The notes below the pieces were generated by a model. It worked only from the letters and a program-made list of their open reading frames with translations. It searched no databases and had not been told where the DNA came from. The position numbers and the translations under genes were made by a program. A DNA stretch of 64,000 nt. It comes from Hofstenia miamia (Eukaryota; Xenacoelomorpha; Acoela). The stretch is taken from NCBI GenBank assembly GCA_004352715.1, contig SCFE01000088.1, forward strand, positions 181,218 through 245,217, given 5' to 3'. Position 1 is the stretch's first letter; each line of letters opens with the position of its first letter. Of the stretch, positions 23,148 through 34,351 are shown in pieces.

Positions 23148-23754
23148 CAAAAGCGCCTGCAATAGATCTACAATGGCACGCGGTTTAAAACGAAAGAGGA
23201 GAAAATCTTTAATTTTGTGGTTTCCAGATTACTAGATATCTAGTCTGGATTAGTTTTTTTTGAAGAAACCATTGAAAGTTGCAGAAAAAGGCTAGACTAA
23301 TTTGGGTTAAAAAATTTTGTAATCAATAAGACAATGTTGATAACAAAATCATTCCAATAGATTTGCAAACAAGACATACTTGACATTGGCAATGCTTGGC
23401 CCGAGTAATTGAAAAGATCGTTCAAAGCATAGACTGAAATNNNNNNNNNNNNNNNNNNNNNCAAAAGCGCCTGCAATAGATCTACAATGGCACGCGGTTT
23501 AAAACGAAAGAGGAGAAAATCTTTAATTTTGTGGTTTCCAGATTACTAGATATCTAGTCTGGATTAGTTTTTTTTGAAGAAACCATTGAAAGTTGCAGAA
23601 AAAGGCTAGACTAATTTGGGTTAAAAAATTTTGTAATCAATAAGACAATGTTGATAACAAAATCATTCCAATAGATTTGCAAACAAGACATACTTGACAT
23701 TGGCAATGCTTGGCCCGAGTAATTGAAAAGATCGTTCAAAGCATAGACTGAAAT
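23148..23754. repeat. 293-bp exact direct duplication around a 21-N gap
   Basis: Bases 23148-23440 are repeated without visible change at 23462-23754, with only N between. This pattern is typical of an unmerged contig overlap rather than a biological tandem repeat. Confidence 0.9.
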
Positions 23755-25102
23755 TCAAAAATACTTTGCTATTAGAAAGTCTACCTCAAAAAAGTAGCCT
23801 GGCTATTACGCAACAGGCATGCAAATTAACACAAATGCTGTGAAGGCAATAAATTTATTAACAATTTGTTGAAAAATATAACTGAGATCTTATTAGAAGT
23901 TTCTAACATATTAAACTTTGGTCAAGCAAACTGAAAAACACAAAATATTTTGCAAAAATGCTAAAATAGGCGGCTTTACACTAAATTAAATGGGCCATAT
24001 CAAAGCGATACTAAACATGTCCATGTCTAGTGGAATGGGGTAGCATACCCTCATACCCCCTTGGATACAGCACTCCTAAATACATTACAAAGTACTCTTT
24101 AATTTTATATATTAGGATAAATGAAATAGTTGGAATCGATAGCAAGTTATGTTTGTTATGTCACAGCAAAAAAACTTTTGCGAACCAAGTACAGCATTGA
24201 AAGTACTGAGTAAAAATGTCCAAAATAGTGAATTTGAGGTGTGACATGGATTTGCGAAAGAGGAAAAAACATTATTTTAATATCATCAAACAATTTTAAT
24301 ACGAAGTGTTGCCACCACTTATTCAATTACAATAGAAAATGCGGTTCTGTATTGACGTTGCCCAAAAAGATTATTCTCAAGATTTAAAAATGGCATGTTT
24401 CACGTTAGCGATCGAGTTATATTGCTTACTCGCTGTATAAATGATGAGCCCTAAATTAGGGGCGGAGGTGGGGATACCTTCATAGCCATTCAATAACTTG
24501 AATATCATGAGCTTCAAAACCTGAATATGCAAGGGTAGTAAACTACCAAAAATTTTTCTATGCTGTATAACTGGAACTAAATATCACATTTTTTATATAA
24601 AGAGAGGGGTTTTACATCAAGAAATACATGAAAACTCTACCTATGAAGAAAGCTAACAAGGTTTGGCATTTTGCAAGATAAATATGAGACAAACCTGGAT
24701 ATTATTTTGGTTTTCAAATGGAAAAATGGAATTTAGATTGACCAGACAGTACAAAATACTAATGAAATGATCTTGAGAATCAGAAACTTACTCAATACTC
24801 TCGGTCGTCCGCTTATATTTGACAAATTGTTTATGCAGAATTCTGTCTTGGTCACAAAAAAATACTGTGCCTTTTATGTTATCCTCTCAGATCACGGTCA
24901 TACATTGAATGTCTGCAGCAATATTTTTTCCAGTTATTCAACATACATGGCTTTTCCAGCAGACTACGCCCTTGCTCATTCAGGTTTGAGAAAAAAATTT
25001 TGAAGGGATTTACATTTAAGTTCTTGACTTGCAATCGAGGTCTTCCGACCACAGTTCCTTGCAGATCTGTTGAAGAACATGGTTCGTAACATATATATAT
25101 AT
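23755..25102. other. AT-rich stretch, nothing recognised
   Basis: GC-richer words near 24035-24070 and 24460-24480 look repeat-derived but could not be assigned. A (TA)n run leads into the next gap. Confidence 0.5.
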
Positions 25103-26035
25103 NNNNNNNNNNNNNNNNNNNNNNNNNNNNNNNNNNNNNNNNNNNNNNNNNNNNNNNNNNNNNNNNNNNNNNNNNNNNNNNNNNNNNNNNNNNNNNNNNN
25201 NNNNNNNNNNNNNNNNNNNNNNNNNNNNNNNNNNNNNNNNNNNNNNNNNNNNNNNNNNNNNNNNNNNNNNNNNNNNNNNNNNNNNNNNNNNNNNNNNNNN
25301 NNNNNNNNNNNNNNNNNNNNNNNNNNNNNNNNNNNNNNNNNNNNNNNNNNNNNNNNNNNNNNNNNNNNNNNNNNNNNNNNNNNNNNNNNNNNNNNNNNNN
25401 NNNNNNNNNNNNNNNNNNNNNNNNNNNNNNNNNNNNNNNNNNNNNNNNNNNNNNNNNNNNNNNNNNNNNNNNNNNNNNNNNNNNNNNNNNNNNNNNNNNN
25501 NNNNNNNNNNNNNNNNNNNNNNNNNNNNNNNNNNNNNNNNNNNNNNNNNNNNNNNNNNNNNNNNNNNNNNNNNNNNNNNNNNNNNNNNNNNNNNNNNNNN
25601 NNNNNNNNNNNNNNNNNNNNNNNNNNNNNNNNNNNNNNNNNNNNNNNNNNNNNNNNNNNNNNNNNNNNNNNNNNNNNNNNNNNNNNNNNNNNNNNNNNNN
25701 NNNNNNNNNNNNNNNNNNNNNNNNNNNNNNNNNNNNNNNNNNNNNNNNNNNNNNNNNNNNNNNNNNNNNNNNNNNNNNNNNNNNNNNNNNNNNNNNNNNN
25801 NNNNNNNNNNNNNNNNNNNNNNNNNNNNNNNNNNNNNNNNNNNNNNNNNNNNNNNNNNNNNNNNNNNNNNNNNNNNNNNNNNNNNNNNNNNNNNNNNNNN
25901 NNNNNNNNNNNNNNNNNNNNNNNNNNNNNNNNNNNNNNNNNNNNNNNNNNNNNNNNNNNNNNNNNNNNNNNNNNNNNNNNNNNNNNNNNNNNNNNNNNNN
26001 NNNNNNNNNNNNNNNNNNNNNNNNNNNNNNNNNNN
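25103..26035. other. Assembly gap (933 N) within (TA)n
   Basis: Both edges are (TA)n, so the gap probably hides a long TA array or sequence around one. Confidence 0.9.
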
Positions 26036-26051
26036 ATATATATATATATAT

Positions 26052-27055
26052 GGTATATTGTGGCATAACTGCACCGTTCATCTATATTAATTTCGACATT
26101 GATAATATGAAGTCTGTAAATTACAATGATCAATTTATAATTTGACGAATTTAGGTCTTTGTAAACTGTGCGATTTTAGCTTAATTATTACGCAGTATTT
26201 TTGTTATAGATTAAAAAGTTATTGCCCAGAACCTGTTCTATTTACTCATGTTAGCAACAGTGTGCTATTGCTTAATTCCTTTACCAGTTTTGTTCGTATA
26301 TGTTAGTATGATCTTTTCATTTTGTTTCTGTCAACTTTTATTTTGGTTTCAGTAAACTCATTTCTGTTTTCTATTGAGTTCATGTTTATTAAATTATGCT
26401 TTTCTAAAAGTCTTCTGTTCAGTTAAAGGCACCTAGATGAAGCACATCTTGACTAGCATGTCCTTTAACTTAGGGCTAGGTGCACGGTTAGGGGTTTTTG
26501 TTATGAATTCGTTATTATTGCTATCACCTAAATTGCACGAGATGAGAAACGCACTGAGTGTAGGTTTTTTACTTAGCACATTGGTTTAACTCACTGCACC
26601 CAAGAGTATTAGGGCTTCTCTTTTCGTTCACTTTTAAAGGGCTCTAGTTTTATACGACTCTCTCACCAGGTCATCTGTTTCGGTTCGGCCGAGTGTTGCC
26701 ATCTTCCCCTTTCACGATCTCCTGTTTACGTTTACTATGAAGATTACATTAGCAGAAAGAGTTAGTTATTAAACTGTAGCTTCGGCATTCTTTTCCCACA
26801 AATTTAATATTTTGAATACAGTGTACACGTTATTGCGACTCTATGACTTGAAAGGCAAAAATTTAGATTAGAATTAGAAGTACAATAGGAATCTTCGCAC
26901 CATTTCTCAATTTCTATTGTTTTGTAATACTGTAATCATTGTAGTCAATGTATTTTGAAAATCAAAGATAGTCACTTAACCGGATTTTTAACCGCCTTTA
27001 ACGGGATCGGACTGGTTTTAACCTGACCGTATTAACTAAACCGGATCTTGTACTA
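26052..27055. other. Unassigned; possible solo LTR around 26500-26825
   Basis: TGTTATGAATTCG near 26500 begins a locally GC-richer block with TTTTATACGACTCTC and CGGTTCGGCCGAG. It ends near AATACA at about 26820. The size and TG start would suit a retroelement LTR, but I saw no second copy, primer-binding site or coding region. On the minus strand the same block contains ATGGCAACACTCGGCC, so a 5' exon is an alternative. Confidence 0.25.
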
Positions 27056-27071
27056 GTATATATATATATAT

Positions 27072-27516
27072 NNNNNNNNNNNNNNNNNNNNNNNNNNNNN
27101 NNNNNNNNNNNNNNNNNNNNNNNNNNNNNNNNNNNNNNNNNNNNNNNNNNNNNNNNNNNNNNNNNNNNNNNNNNNNNNNNNNNNNNNNNNNNNNNNNNNN
27201 NNNNNNNNNNNNNNNNNNNNNNNNNNNNNNNNNNNNNNNNNNNNNNNNNNNNNNNNNNNNNNNNNNNNNNNNNNNNNNNNNNNNNNNNNNNNNNNNNNNN
27301 NNNNNNNNNNNNNNNNNNNNNNNNNNNNNNNNNNNNNNNNNNNNNNNNNNNNNNNNNNNNNNNNNNNNNNNNNNNNNNNNNNNNNNNNNNNNNNNNNNNN
27401 NNNNNNNNNNNNNNNNNNNNNNNNNNNNNNNNNNNNNNNNNNNNNNNNNNNNNNNNNNNNNNNNNNNNNNNNNNNNNNNNNNNNNNNNNNNNNNNNNNNN
27501 NNNNNNNNNNNNNNNN
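27072..27516. other. Assembly gap (445 N)
   Basis: The left edge is (TA)n. The right edge is inside a dispersed repeat end. Confidence 0.95.
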
Positions 27517-27559
27517 TCATGGGGACTGCAGTCCCATGGCCCCCTTAAAACCGCCACTG

Positions 27560-27602
<43 letters not shown>
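27517..27602 (-). mobile_element. Dispersed repeat end (copy A) with (TA)n
   Basis: A 43-bp sequence (27517-27559) ending CCGCCACTG and containing the palindrome GGGACTGCAGTCCC is identical to 30742-30784. Both copies pass directly into (TA)n. The inverse start CAGTGGCGG links it to the ends at 20621, 29079 and 46953. Confidence 0.65.
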
Positions 27603-27604
<2 letters not shown>

Positions 27605-27639
27605 TTCAATGAATAATATAAATGATTTGTATAAAGTGG

Positions 27640-28660
27640 AGGTATGGAAATTGAAATGGAGCAATTTGAAAAAATTCTTCAAAAAACACTTCTGGACAAA
27701 GTTTTGATGATCTATAGAAATGTGATTTTAATTAATATAGCATTTGAAAATAATTTGGATTTTAATTCGACTGTACTGGACAAAAAGGTTGGGGCAAATT
27801 GATTTTTTTACTCAAATCAGTACTTACATGGCAATGAAAGGAATCTTGGAATTAGGGAATTGAATTAATAACATACAAGAAGTCACTAGCACATTGGAAG
27901 AGAGTCAGTTGTGTTCTCTAAGGCCTTTCCAGAGCATGACAACCATGAGAAAGACGTCAAATTTTTTTGCAATCATGAGAAGATTGCTAGTCCGAAAGAA
28001 TAGCAAAACAAAAATGACGTTAACTCAACTAAAGAGTGCCATTAGTGCACTACAAATGCGAAACATTCTAAATTCATCATCGATTTTAAAATTTTCTTTG
28101 ACCAAAATATAAACTTTCCCTCATCACCTAAAATGGAGTGAAGAGTGGCTTTATTGAGATAAGGAATTGATGATGTAATATGACGTTGAAAAAAGTTTAC
28201 CTTTATGGTCCTGATGGCTTTCAATTTTATTGGCATGATATACGCAAAGTTGAACAGTACTTTTGTAAGCCAGCAAAAAGGCAAAGCGCTGAATATTTGG
28301 GGGCATCTAGGTCGAAAAGACAATTTTAATTTGCAAAACTCAAGCAAATATATTGAAACACTTGGAAACTTTATTGCCGTTTATTGATTAATTTTGTTCG
28401 GAAAAATATTTGTTTCAATAAGACAATGCAACAAGCCATTCCAATTATGAAACAAAAAATTGGCTACATGTTATGAATATATCTATTTTACCAGGACCAG
28501 CTAAAAGGCACTGATTTATATCGTAGGAGACCTTAAAAGGAGAATTAGTCAGAGCTGTTTTCCAAATGGGAAGCAACATAATGATATTAGTGATCTTAAA
28601 AACTTTTTGTTCCCTAGGATAAAGTCATGAAGGCAAGACTAGAAAAACTTATTTCTGTGA
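27640..28660 (+). pseudogene. Tc1/mariner transposase remnant
   Basis: Broken plus-strand frames contain LYGPDGFQFYWHDIRK (about 28200-28250), IETLGNF (about 28350), NKTMQQAIPIMKQK at the position of the second catalytic Asp block, and LPGPAKR followed by GDLKRRISQSCFPNG (about 28495-28570). These match the order of a Tc1-like DDE transposase: the SDE..F..GPDG..YWHD block, the QQD block, and the P(A)(R/K)SPDLNPIEN region, here with the DLNPIEN part deleted. The DNA-binding N-terminus is not clear. Many stops; an old copy. Its TIRs were not found. Confidence 0.6.
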
Positions 28661-28940
28661 AAAGTGAGTCATTGATATTCAATGTGAAAAAGTTAATATG
28701 AAAAAATATTTAATATTAATTAGTTCTTATTGTGCCAAATTCAAATTGTATAATGTTCGTTCTATTAAGTAGCTCTACTTCAATTTCCAAAAATAACTTT
28801 TGTATAAAATAAATAGTTTGTTTTAAAAAATGATGTATTTTCTACGTGAAAATGGTATTCATTAAAATGTTTAGGTTTGAAAACTATGCAATTCTCCCAC
28901 TTTAATCTAAAAAACAGAATAATTCCATTTTAATTGTCAG

Positions 28941-28943
<3 letters not shown>

Positions 28944-28974
<31 letters not shown>

Positions 28975-29078
28975 NNNNNNNNNNNNNNNNNNNNNNNNNN
29001 NNNNNNNNNNNNNNNNNNNNNNNNNNNNNNNNNNNNNNNNNNNNNNNNNNNNATATATATATATATATATATATATAT
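28944..29078. repeat. (TA)n array containing a 78-N gap
   Basis: TA repeats flank the N run at 28975-29052 on both sides. Confidence 0.9.
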
Positions 29079-29836
29079 AGTGGCGGATCTAGAAATTTCT
29101 GATGGGGGACTGAGGATTTTTCCATAATATTTTTCATTCTAAATTTGATTAAGTTTTGAATCCTCATACATTTCTCTACATGTTATGGTAAGAATTTCAA
29201 AGTTCTTGCTGATGTTCTTGTCGAACTTTCTACTATGACGTCTTAATTTATATTTATATATAGATGCATCTATTTGTGGCCCTGTAATAAAATTAAATGT
29301 GCTAAGATTATGCATTATTAACAAAATAGAATATTGAATGGAGATACAGTATTACAGACATATTTTAGTTTAGCAAGTAAATGTAATAGCAAATATTAAT
29401 TCAAATTGCTCCCAGTCTCAGTTTAAAATTGAAAATTTAGTTCTGGTTTCATGATCTTACCCTATGTCTTGTTTTTTGTTCCCAGTACCACCAGCAGTCG
29501 CGTGGGTCTGGTATCAGGACCAGTAATTGCGAATAATTTCCTCATGACTTGTATTTTTTGAAATCTATCAAGAGAAGGAAACATTTCTACATAGCCTATT
29601 AGTTTTACTGAGTTACTTTTAATTTGCATTGCAAAAAAGCGTTCAAAATTTCAGAAATTCTTAAAAATTTGTTACAAGAAATGCTAAAATTTTAAACATT
29701 TATAAAAATCAATAATTATGAATACATTTTGAACATCATTTGAAATATGTGATATAGCGAATTTAATATGTTGAAAAAAAAATTTGCAGATGGGGAGGGA
29801 TTTCAGAAGACTCCTCTCCTGGATCCACCAGTTCTG
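29079..29836. mobile_element. Possible non-autonomous DNA transposon with GTGGCGGATC-type ends
   Basis: The left end AGTGGCGGATCTAGAAATTT is partly mirrored by CTGGATCCACCAGTT near 29819-29833 (inverse AACTGGTGGATCCAG). The interior is AT-rich with a G run just inside each end (GATGGGGGAC and GATGGGGAGGG). An alternative is that the true right end is the CCGCCACTG at 30784, with (TA)n on both outer sides. No transposase frame. Confidence 0.4.
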
Positions 29837-30741
29837 AGTATCTGAATTAAAAATTTATGGTCTTTATAAAAGGTGCTGAGGTTTTCGTTCAGAATGCTGA
29901 TGTACTTGCGCGTGCTCATCTTAGCAATAATGATGACTAAGGCAACCTACACCATTATGTTTGATTGCTGTTGAGGCGTAGTGGGATTGAATCTTGATGA
30001 TTCTACATTGGGTTTACAGAACATCTAAAATATACTTAGCAGTTTAAATTGATCCAGTGTACAGATTTTTTAATTCATACAAAGGCCCGGTTTCATTGAG
30101 CACTTTGATTGTGTGCATATAGTATTTTATGTGGCCAGCCACAAATATCTGGGGAATAAAATAACTCAAGTAGGAACCTATGTTTTTTCTAGGATTTTAG
30201 TTTAGCTATTTTTGCAAAAAAAAATGAGAAAGATTTTTTTATATTTCACATAAGATAGAAGGACCAGTATTTTTTAGGTAGAGACTTGTAGTTTTTTCGA
30301 GAAAAATGGGGAGACAACCCCCCGTGGTCTACATTCTTCAACAAAAATATGTCATAATTAACATCCACACTGAAGCAGTATTGATGCTATTTACCAACTG
30401 TGCACAGATTTTTATGTATTGTGGAAGCAGTTCTTTCAAATGCCCTTACAATTTATTGGATACTAAAATTTGGTGGATTGTAGATGAAAGGCCTAACATT
30501 GGAATGTGTTTGATATATTCTTAAGAATGCGTAGTATTAGTTGAAAAAAAGTTGGAAAGTCGGACAAATATTTGTCAAATTTTTGCAAGGTTTGTTAAAT
30601 TTTAGGGAAATTTGCAAATTATTTTAGAAATTTGCCAAATATTTTGCAAATATTTGCCAAACCCTTGGATTATTTTGTTATGAAATACAAAAATTTGTCA
30701 CTAATTTAGAATTTTTACCAAGGTTGCAAAAATTAACCTCC
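29837..30741. other. AT-rich stretch, nothing recognised
   Basis: Contains a locally repetitive stretch of ATTTGCCAAAT-like words at 30560-30670. No gene is visible. Confidence 0.5.
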
Positions 30742-30781
30742 TCATGGGGACTGCAGTCCCATGGCCCCCTTAAAACCGCCA

Positions 30782-30823
<42 letters not shown>

Positions 30824-30826
30824 TCT
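30742..30826 (-). mobile_element. Dispersed repeat end (copy B) with (TA)n
   Basis: The first 43 bases equal copy A at 27517 and again run straight into a TA array. Confidence 0.65.
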
Positions 30827-32590
30827 ATAGACAAAAGTATGTTTCTGGAAGACAATCATTTACGTACCGTAGGAATATTGTTTTGGACGAATGAATTATA
30901 TAGCTAACAAAGTGTAAGCACATCTCTTATAATTGAACAATTTCAAAATTGTGTGTGCGCAATTTAAATCACTATAAATGCTAAATTCTTTTGTAATTCT
31001 TTGCAAGTTTCTGAATACCGTTAAATTTATTGTGCACATAACGTGTGGTGCGTGATAACATGTATTGCACATTAAATGAATATTTGTATACATGTGACAA
31101 GTAGTTGGCCATGTACAGTATAGTGAATTGACTTTTCATAAGAAAATAACATGTTATGCTTATAATTAAGCCAAAATTCTTAGACATGTTTTGAAATATA
31201 GATGCATTGTGCATGTGTGTGTTTGAGATGGATAAAGCCAGCCAGGTTTATAATATATTACTTGAATATTTTATCACCCAATCTTGTATTTCAGATAAAT
31301 AATGTTGTTTGTCAGATCAGAGATTGGCATGGGCTGCATTTCTCAGACCTGGTCGGGCATGTAAAGTATTGATTGAGGCTAGTGACATTTATTGATAGTT
31401 CATTTTCAACACATTAATTTTAAATATGTTTTCTCTGAAAAATAAAAGTAAATAGCATTAAAAGCAATAAATAGCAAGAGAACTTTTTAATCTTTCTTGT
31501 TAAAATTATTTTTCCCGTAGCTTCTAAAATTATCTGCCCTTTCGTTGTCAATCTCTGTGACCTGTCACAGGATGCTCTGTTTGACACAAACTTGGGTCTA
31601 GGTTTGGCTTGTCAAATTTAACCAATAATTGAGGTTCGAAAGTATTATTGCTAGAAATTATATATTATATATATATATATGGCTCGATTTAACGCCTATA
31701 AATTTAGGTGTTTGTGTTCAAGCAGATCTCTGCTCATTCCCAAGAGTAACTAATTTCATAATAATAACAATTTATCTACCTGTCAAAATGTTCAGAAATG
31801 TGCTTTCAGCATGCTTAGGAGGTGTCAGAGCAATTTTCTCCATGTGCTTTACAGGTTTGTGCCATTCAATTAAATATTTGGAGACATTTTCGGACTGATA
31901 TGTATATTAAGTCTCATTTTTTAAAAATCGTAGTTGCATGTATTAATTTCTAAATTCTCCGCTTATATTTTGTATTTGAATATAAAACAGTGTCTTATCT
32001 TTTAGCGCGAGGTGTTTTATACAAAAGCAAAGAATTTAAAGTTGAGAGAATTTGTGTCAGATAATAAAATGTTTATTTAACTGCTTTTCTCTTAAATTTT
32101 GACATTTCTATTTACTTACATGTTGGTGTTTGACGTCGCCATTTAAGCCATTTATCAAATAACCACAACAACCATTTTGGCAGAATGTATCGCTGTAAAA
32201 TCAAGGAAATCTAATTTATAATTTTCCAAAAATAGACTTAAAGAAGCGTAATATTCCAGACAATAATTTGGTGCAATAGGCAAAACAATTTCTAATTTTA
32301 GAAAATTTGATTTGTTATAATTACACAATTTTTCAGCTTCAGAATTGAAACGGTTCAATTATTGTTCAAATGAAAACCGAACTGAGGAATTTTTCAAGAA
32401 AGGACAAAGACTCGTTTTAATTTATGCATATTTAAAGCAATTTAAATCCTAAATTTGAACAATGAGGTATCACAATTTCATAAAGACATTTAATGTATCC
32501 AACATTGTAATCTAGAATTTTAAACGCATAGAAAATGAGGTCATTTGACAAATACACAGTTTCTTCTTTTTTATAACTAAAACGAGCATA
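30827..32590. other. AT-rich stretch, nothing recognised
   Basis: A short (TA)n lies at about 31661-31680. The small frames on both strands have no recognisable content. Confidence 0.6.
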
Positions 32591-32598
32591 CTTCAAAG

Positions 32599-32739
32599 CA
32601 GGGGCGTAGCCAGCCCATGAAATTTAGGGGGGGAGCAAAGAAAAATATATAGCAATTTTGTTGAAATGTTCTAATAAGCTACTTACTATTCTTTTTAGAG
32701 GAAGGCGATCTGGTTTCTATCCCGGTAGCTACGCCACTG
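32599..32739. mobile_element. hAT-like MITE, 141 bp, with 8-bp target duplication
   Basis: It starts CAGGGGCGTAGCCAG and ends with the inverse-related GTAGCTACGCCACTG. It is flanked by CTTCAAAG (32591-32598) and CTTCAAAC (32740-32747), a 7/8 match that fits the 8-bp duplication of hAT elements. No coding capacity. Confidence 0.7.
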
Positions 32740-32812
32740 CTTCAAACGATAACCAGAATATCTAATCAGTTCAAATCTTTATCATTTAACTAATATTCTA
32801 ACAAAATTTTAT

Positions 32813-33336
32813 TTAACCTTTTTCCGGGCAAAATTGTATATTATTTGTTTTTTTTAAATATCACCCTTTTTCTAGATGAATATACGTCAAAAAGCATGTT
32901 GATAATTGAAAAAATAAATATAAATTTATTTTAGTGGGAAAATTTCTATGTTCATTGTGATTAACCCTGTCCAGCCTCTCATCTTTATGAATGTTTATGT
33001 TCACTGGAATGATCAAATCCCATAGATTTTTTATTATTATAATGTATATTAAGGCATACATAATGCTAATGTAAATATTTGTGAAGAAATATAGCAATAG
33101 TTAATAGCATTTTTCAAAAAATAATTTTGAAATTAAAACTTTTCAGCTTAGGCTCAATAAAAATCAATTGTTTAACAGCATATAAATCGCAACAACAAAC
33201 TGTAAGAGAAATTATTTCATTTTTGGCATAGAGGCAACAACATAAACCACTAAAACAGATTTTCCCTAAAATTTGACTTAGCTTTTCAGTTTTTTGTCTT
33301 GTTCATTGTAATGAACAGTGGCTAGAAAAGGGCTAA
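32813..33336. mobile_element. Possible piggyBac-type MITE
   Basis: TTAA at 32813-32816 followed by CCTTTTTCCGGGC is roughly mirrored by GCTAGAAAAGG and CTAA at 33321-33336. TTAA flanks and CC(C)TTT ends suit a piggyBac-derived element, but the inverted repeat is short and imperfect. Confidence 0.3.
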
Positions 33337-33345
33337 GGAGTTTAA

Positions 33346-34323
33346 TTAAACTTAATAAGAACATGCAGAAAACATAATCACAAAATTGAATTTAAGATTG
33401 GCAGAAATATTCAGTTTACAAAGGAGATTGAAACTGAGAACAAATTTCATTTTTTTGAATGTACAAAAAACTAGAAAAGGCACCACATTTGAAACTGGAA
33501 TCTATGATAAACCAACAGACACAGGATTTTTATTGAACTACACCTCAAGTACGCCTTTAAATTACAAAATATCATTAGTTAAAATATGTATTCATGGAAT
33601 ATTTGACAATTGCTGCACATATAGAACAATTAACCAAGAAAAAGGAAAGCTTAAGATAGAATTAGAGAAGAATGGATGTCCAAATAATGTCAGAGATCAA
33701 TATATTAAGAAATCTTTAGAACACATTTTAATTTAGATCAAAAGATCAAAAAACAATTAAACTAATTTTTAACATTGCCTTAATATCGAATAGAGGACTG
33801 CACACTGAAAAAATGATCAAAGTACTAAGAAAAACTTCAATAATTAAAGAAAAAGTTAGATTTATATAGTAATGGGAAACTAAGAACTAAATTCAAATTA
33901 AATTCAACAACAGAAGATACCATAAAATCTAATATAATTTACCAAATAAAATGCACCTGGGGTGAAGATTAAAATGGTTTTTTTTTGTAGACAACTATCA
34001 AGAAGAATTAAGGAACATGAGACTAGTTCTAGTATATCTAAACATCTAATTAAAAGCGGATTAACATTTGAAACAAAAATATTACACCAGACATCAAGAT
34101 CAAGCTGTTTAAAAATCATTGAGAGCATCTTCATAAAATCATTGCAACCAAGTTTGAACACCAAAGAAAACTATATTTATAAATTAAGCTTACAACAATT
34201 TAAAATTTAGAAAATTATAATTATTATTGTAAAATCTAATACATTTCAGAGGAAATAATTTGTAAAGAAACTGACGATGACTTTGTAAGTTAAAATATAT
34301 CTGCATGTTCTTATTAAGTTTAA
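33346..34323 (+). pseudogene. Second Penelope-like family: post-RT region and GIY-YIG remnant bounded by a 24-bp inverted repeat
   Basis: A frame at 33386-33736 reads RKGTTFETGIYDKPTDTGF, then LLNYTSSTPLNYKISLVK and LEKNGCPNN, which is the region between RT and nuclease in PLEs. After several stops a second frame (33962-34210) has CRQLSRRIKEHE, ISKHLIKSGLTF and SLQPSLNTKE, the C-terminal half of a GIY-YIG domain. The RT catalytic block is absent. Protein sequence differs clearly from the copies at 0.8-7.9 kb. The fragment lies between inverted copies of a 24-bp sequence containing AACTTAATAAGAACATGC (33346-33369 and 34300-34323), consistent with inverted terminal pieces often seen in PLE insertions. 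Confidence 0.7.
34271..34295 (+). ncRNA. Hammerhead-ribozyme-like core (degenerate)
   Basis: CTGACGA fits CUGANGA. It is followed by an A/U-rich hairpin (GACTT-loop-AAGTT) and then AAAA instead of GAAA. It lies just after the GIY-YIG remnant, where PLE hammerhead motifs are known to occur. Loss of the core G makes cleavage unlikely. Confidence 0.3.
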
Positions 34324-34351
34324 AATGTTATTTGGTTAGAATCAAATAATT

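Noticed and set aside
26680-26730. Minus-strand 5' exon beginning ATGGCAACACTCGG
   Set aside because: One short frame with a possible donor is not enough, and no continuing exon was recognised.
26500-26825. Definite LTR retrotransposon
   Set aside because: No second LTR, primer-binding site or polypurine tract was seen, so it is kept only as a weak candidate.
31629-31898. 89-codon frame as a membrane protein
   Set aside because: The hydrophobic stretch arises partly from a TA repeat, with no domain or splice evidence.
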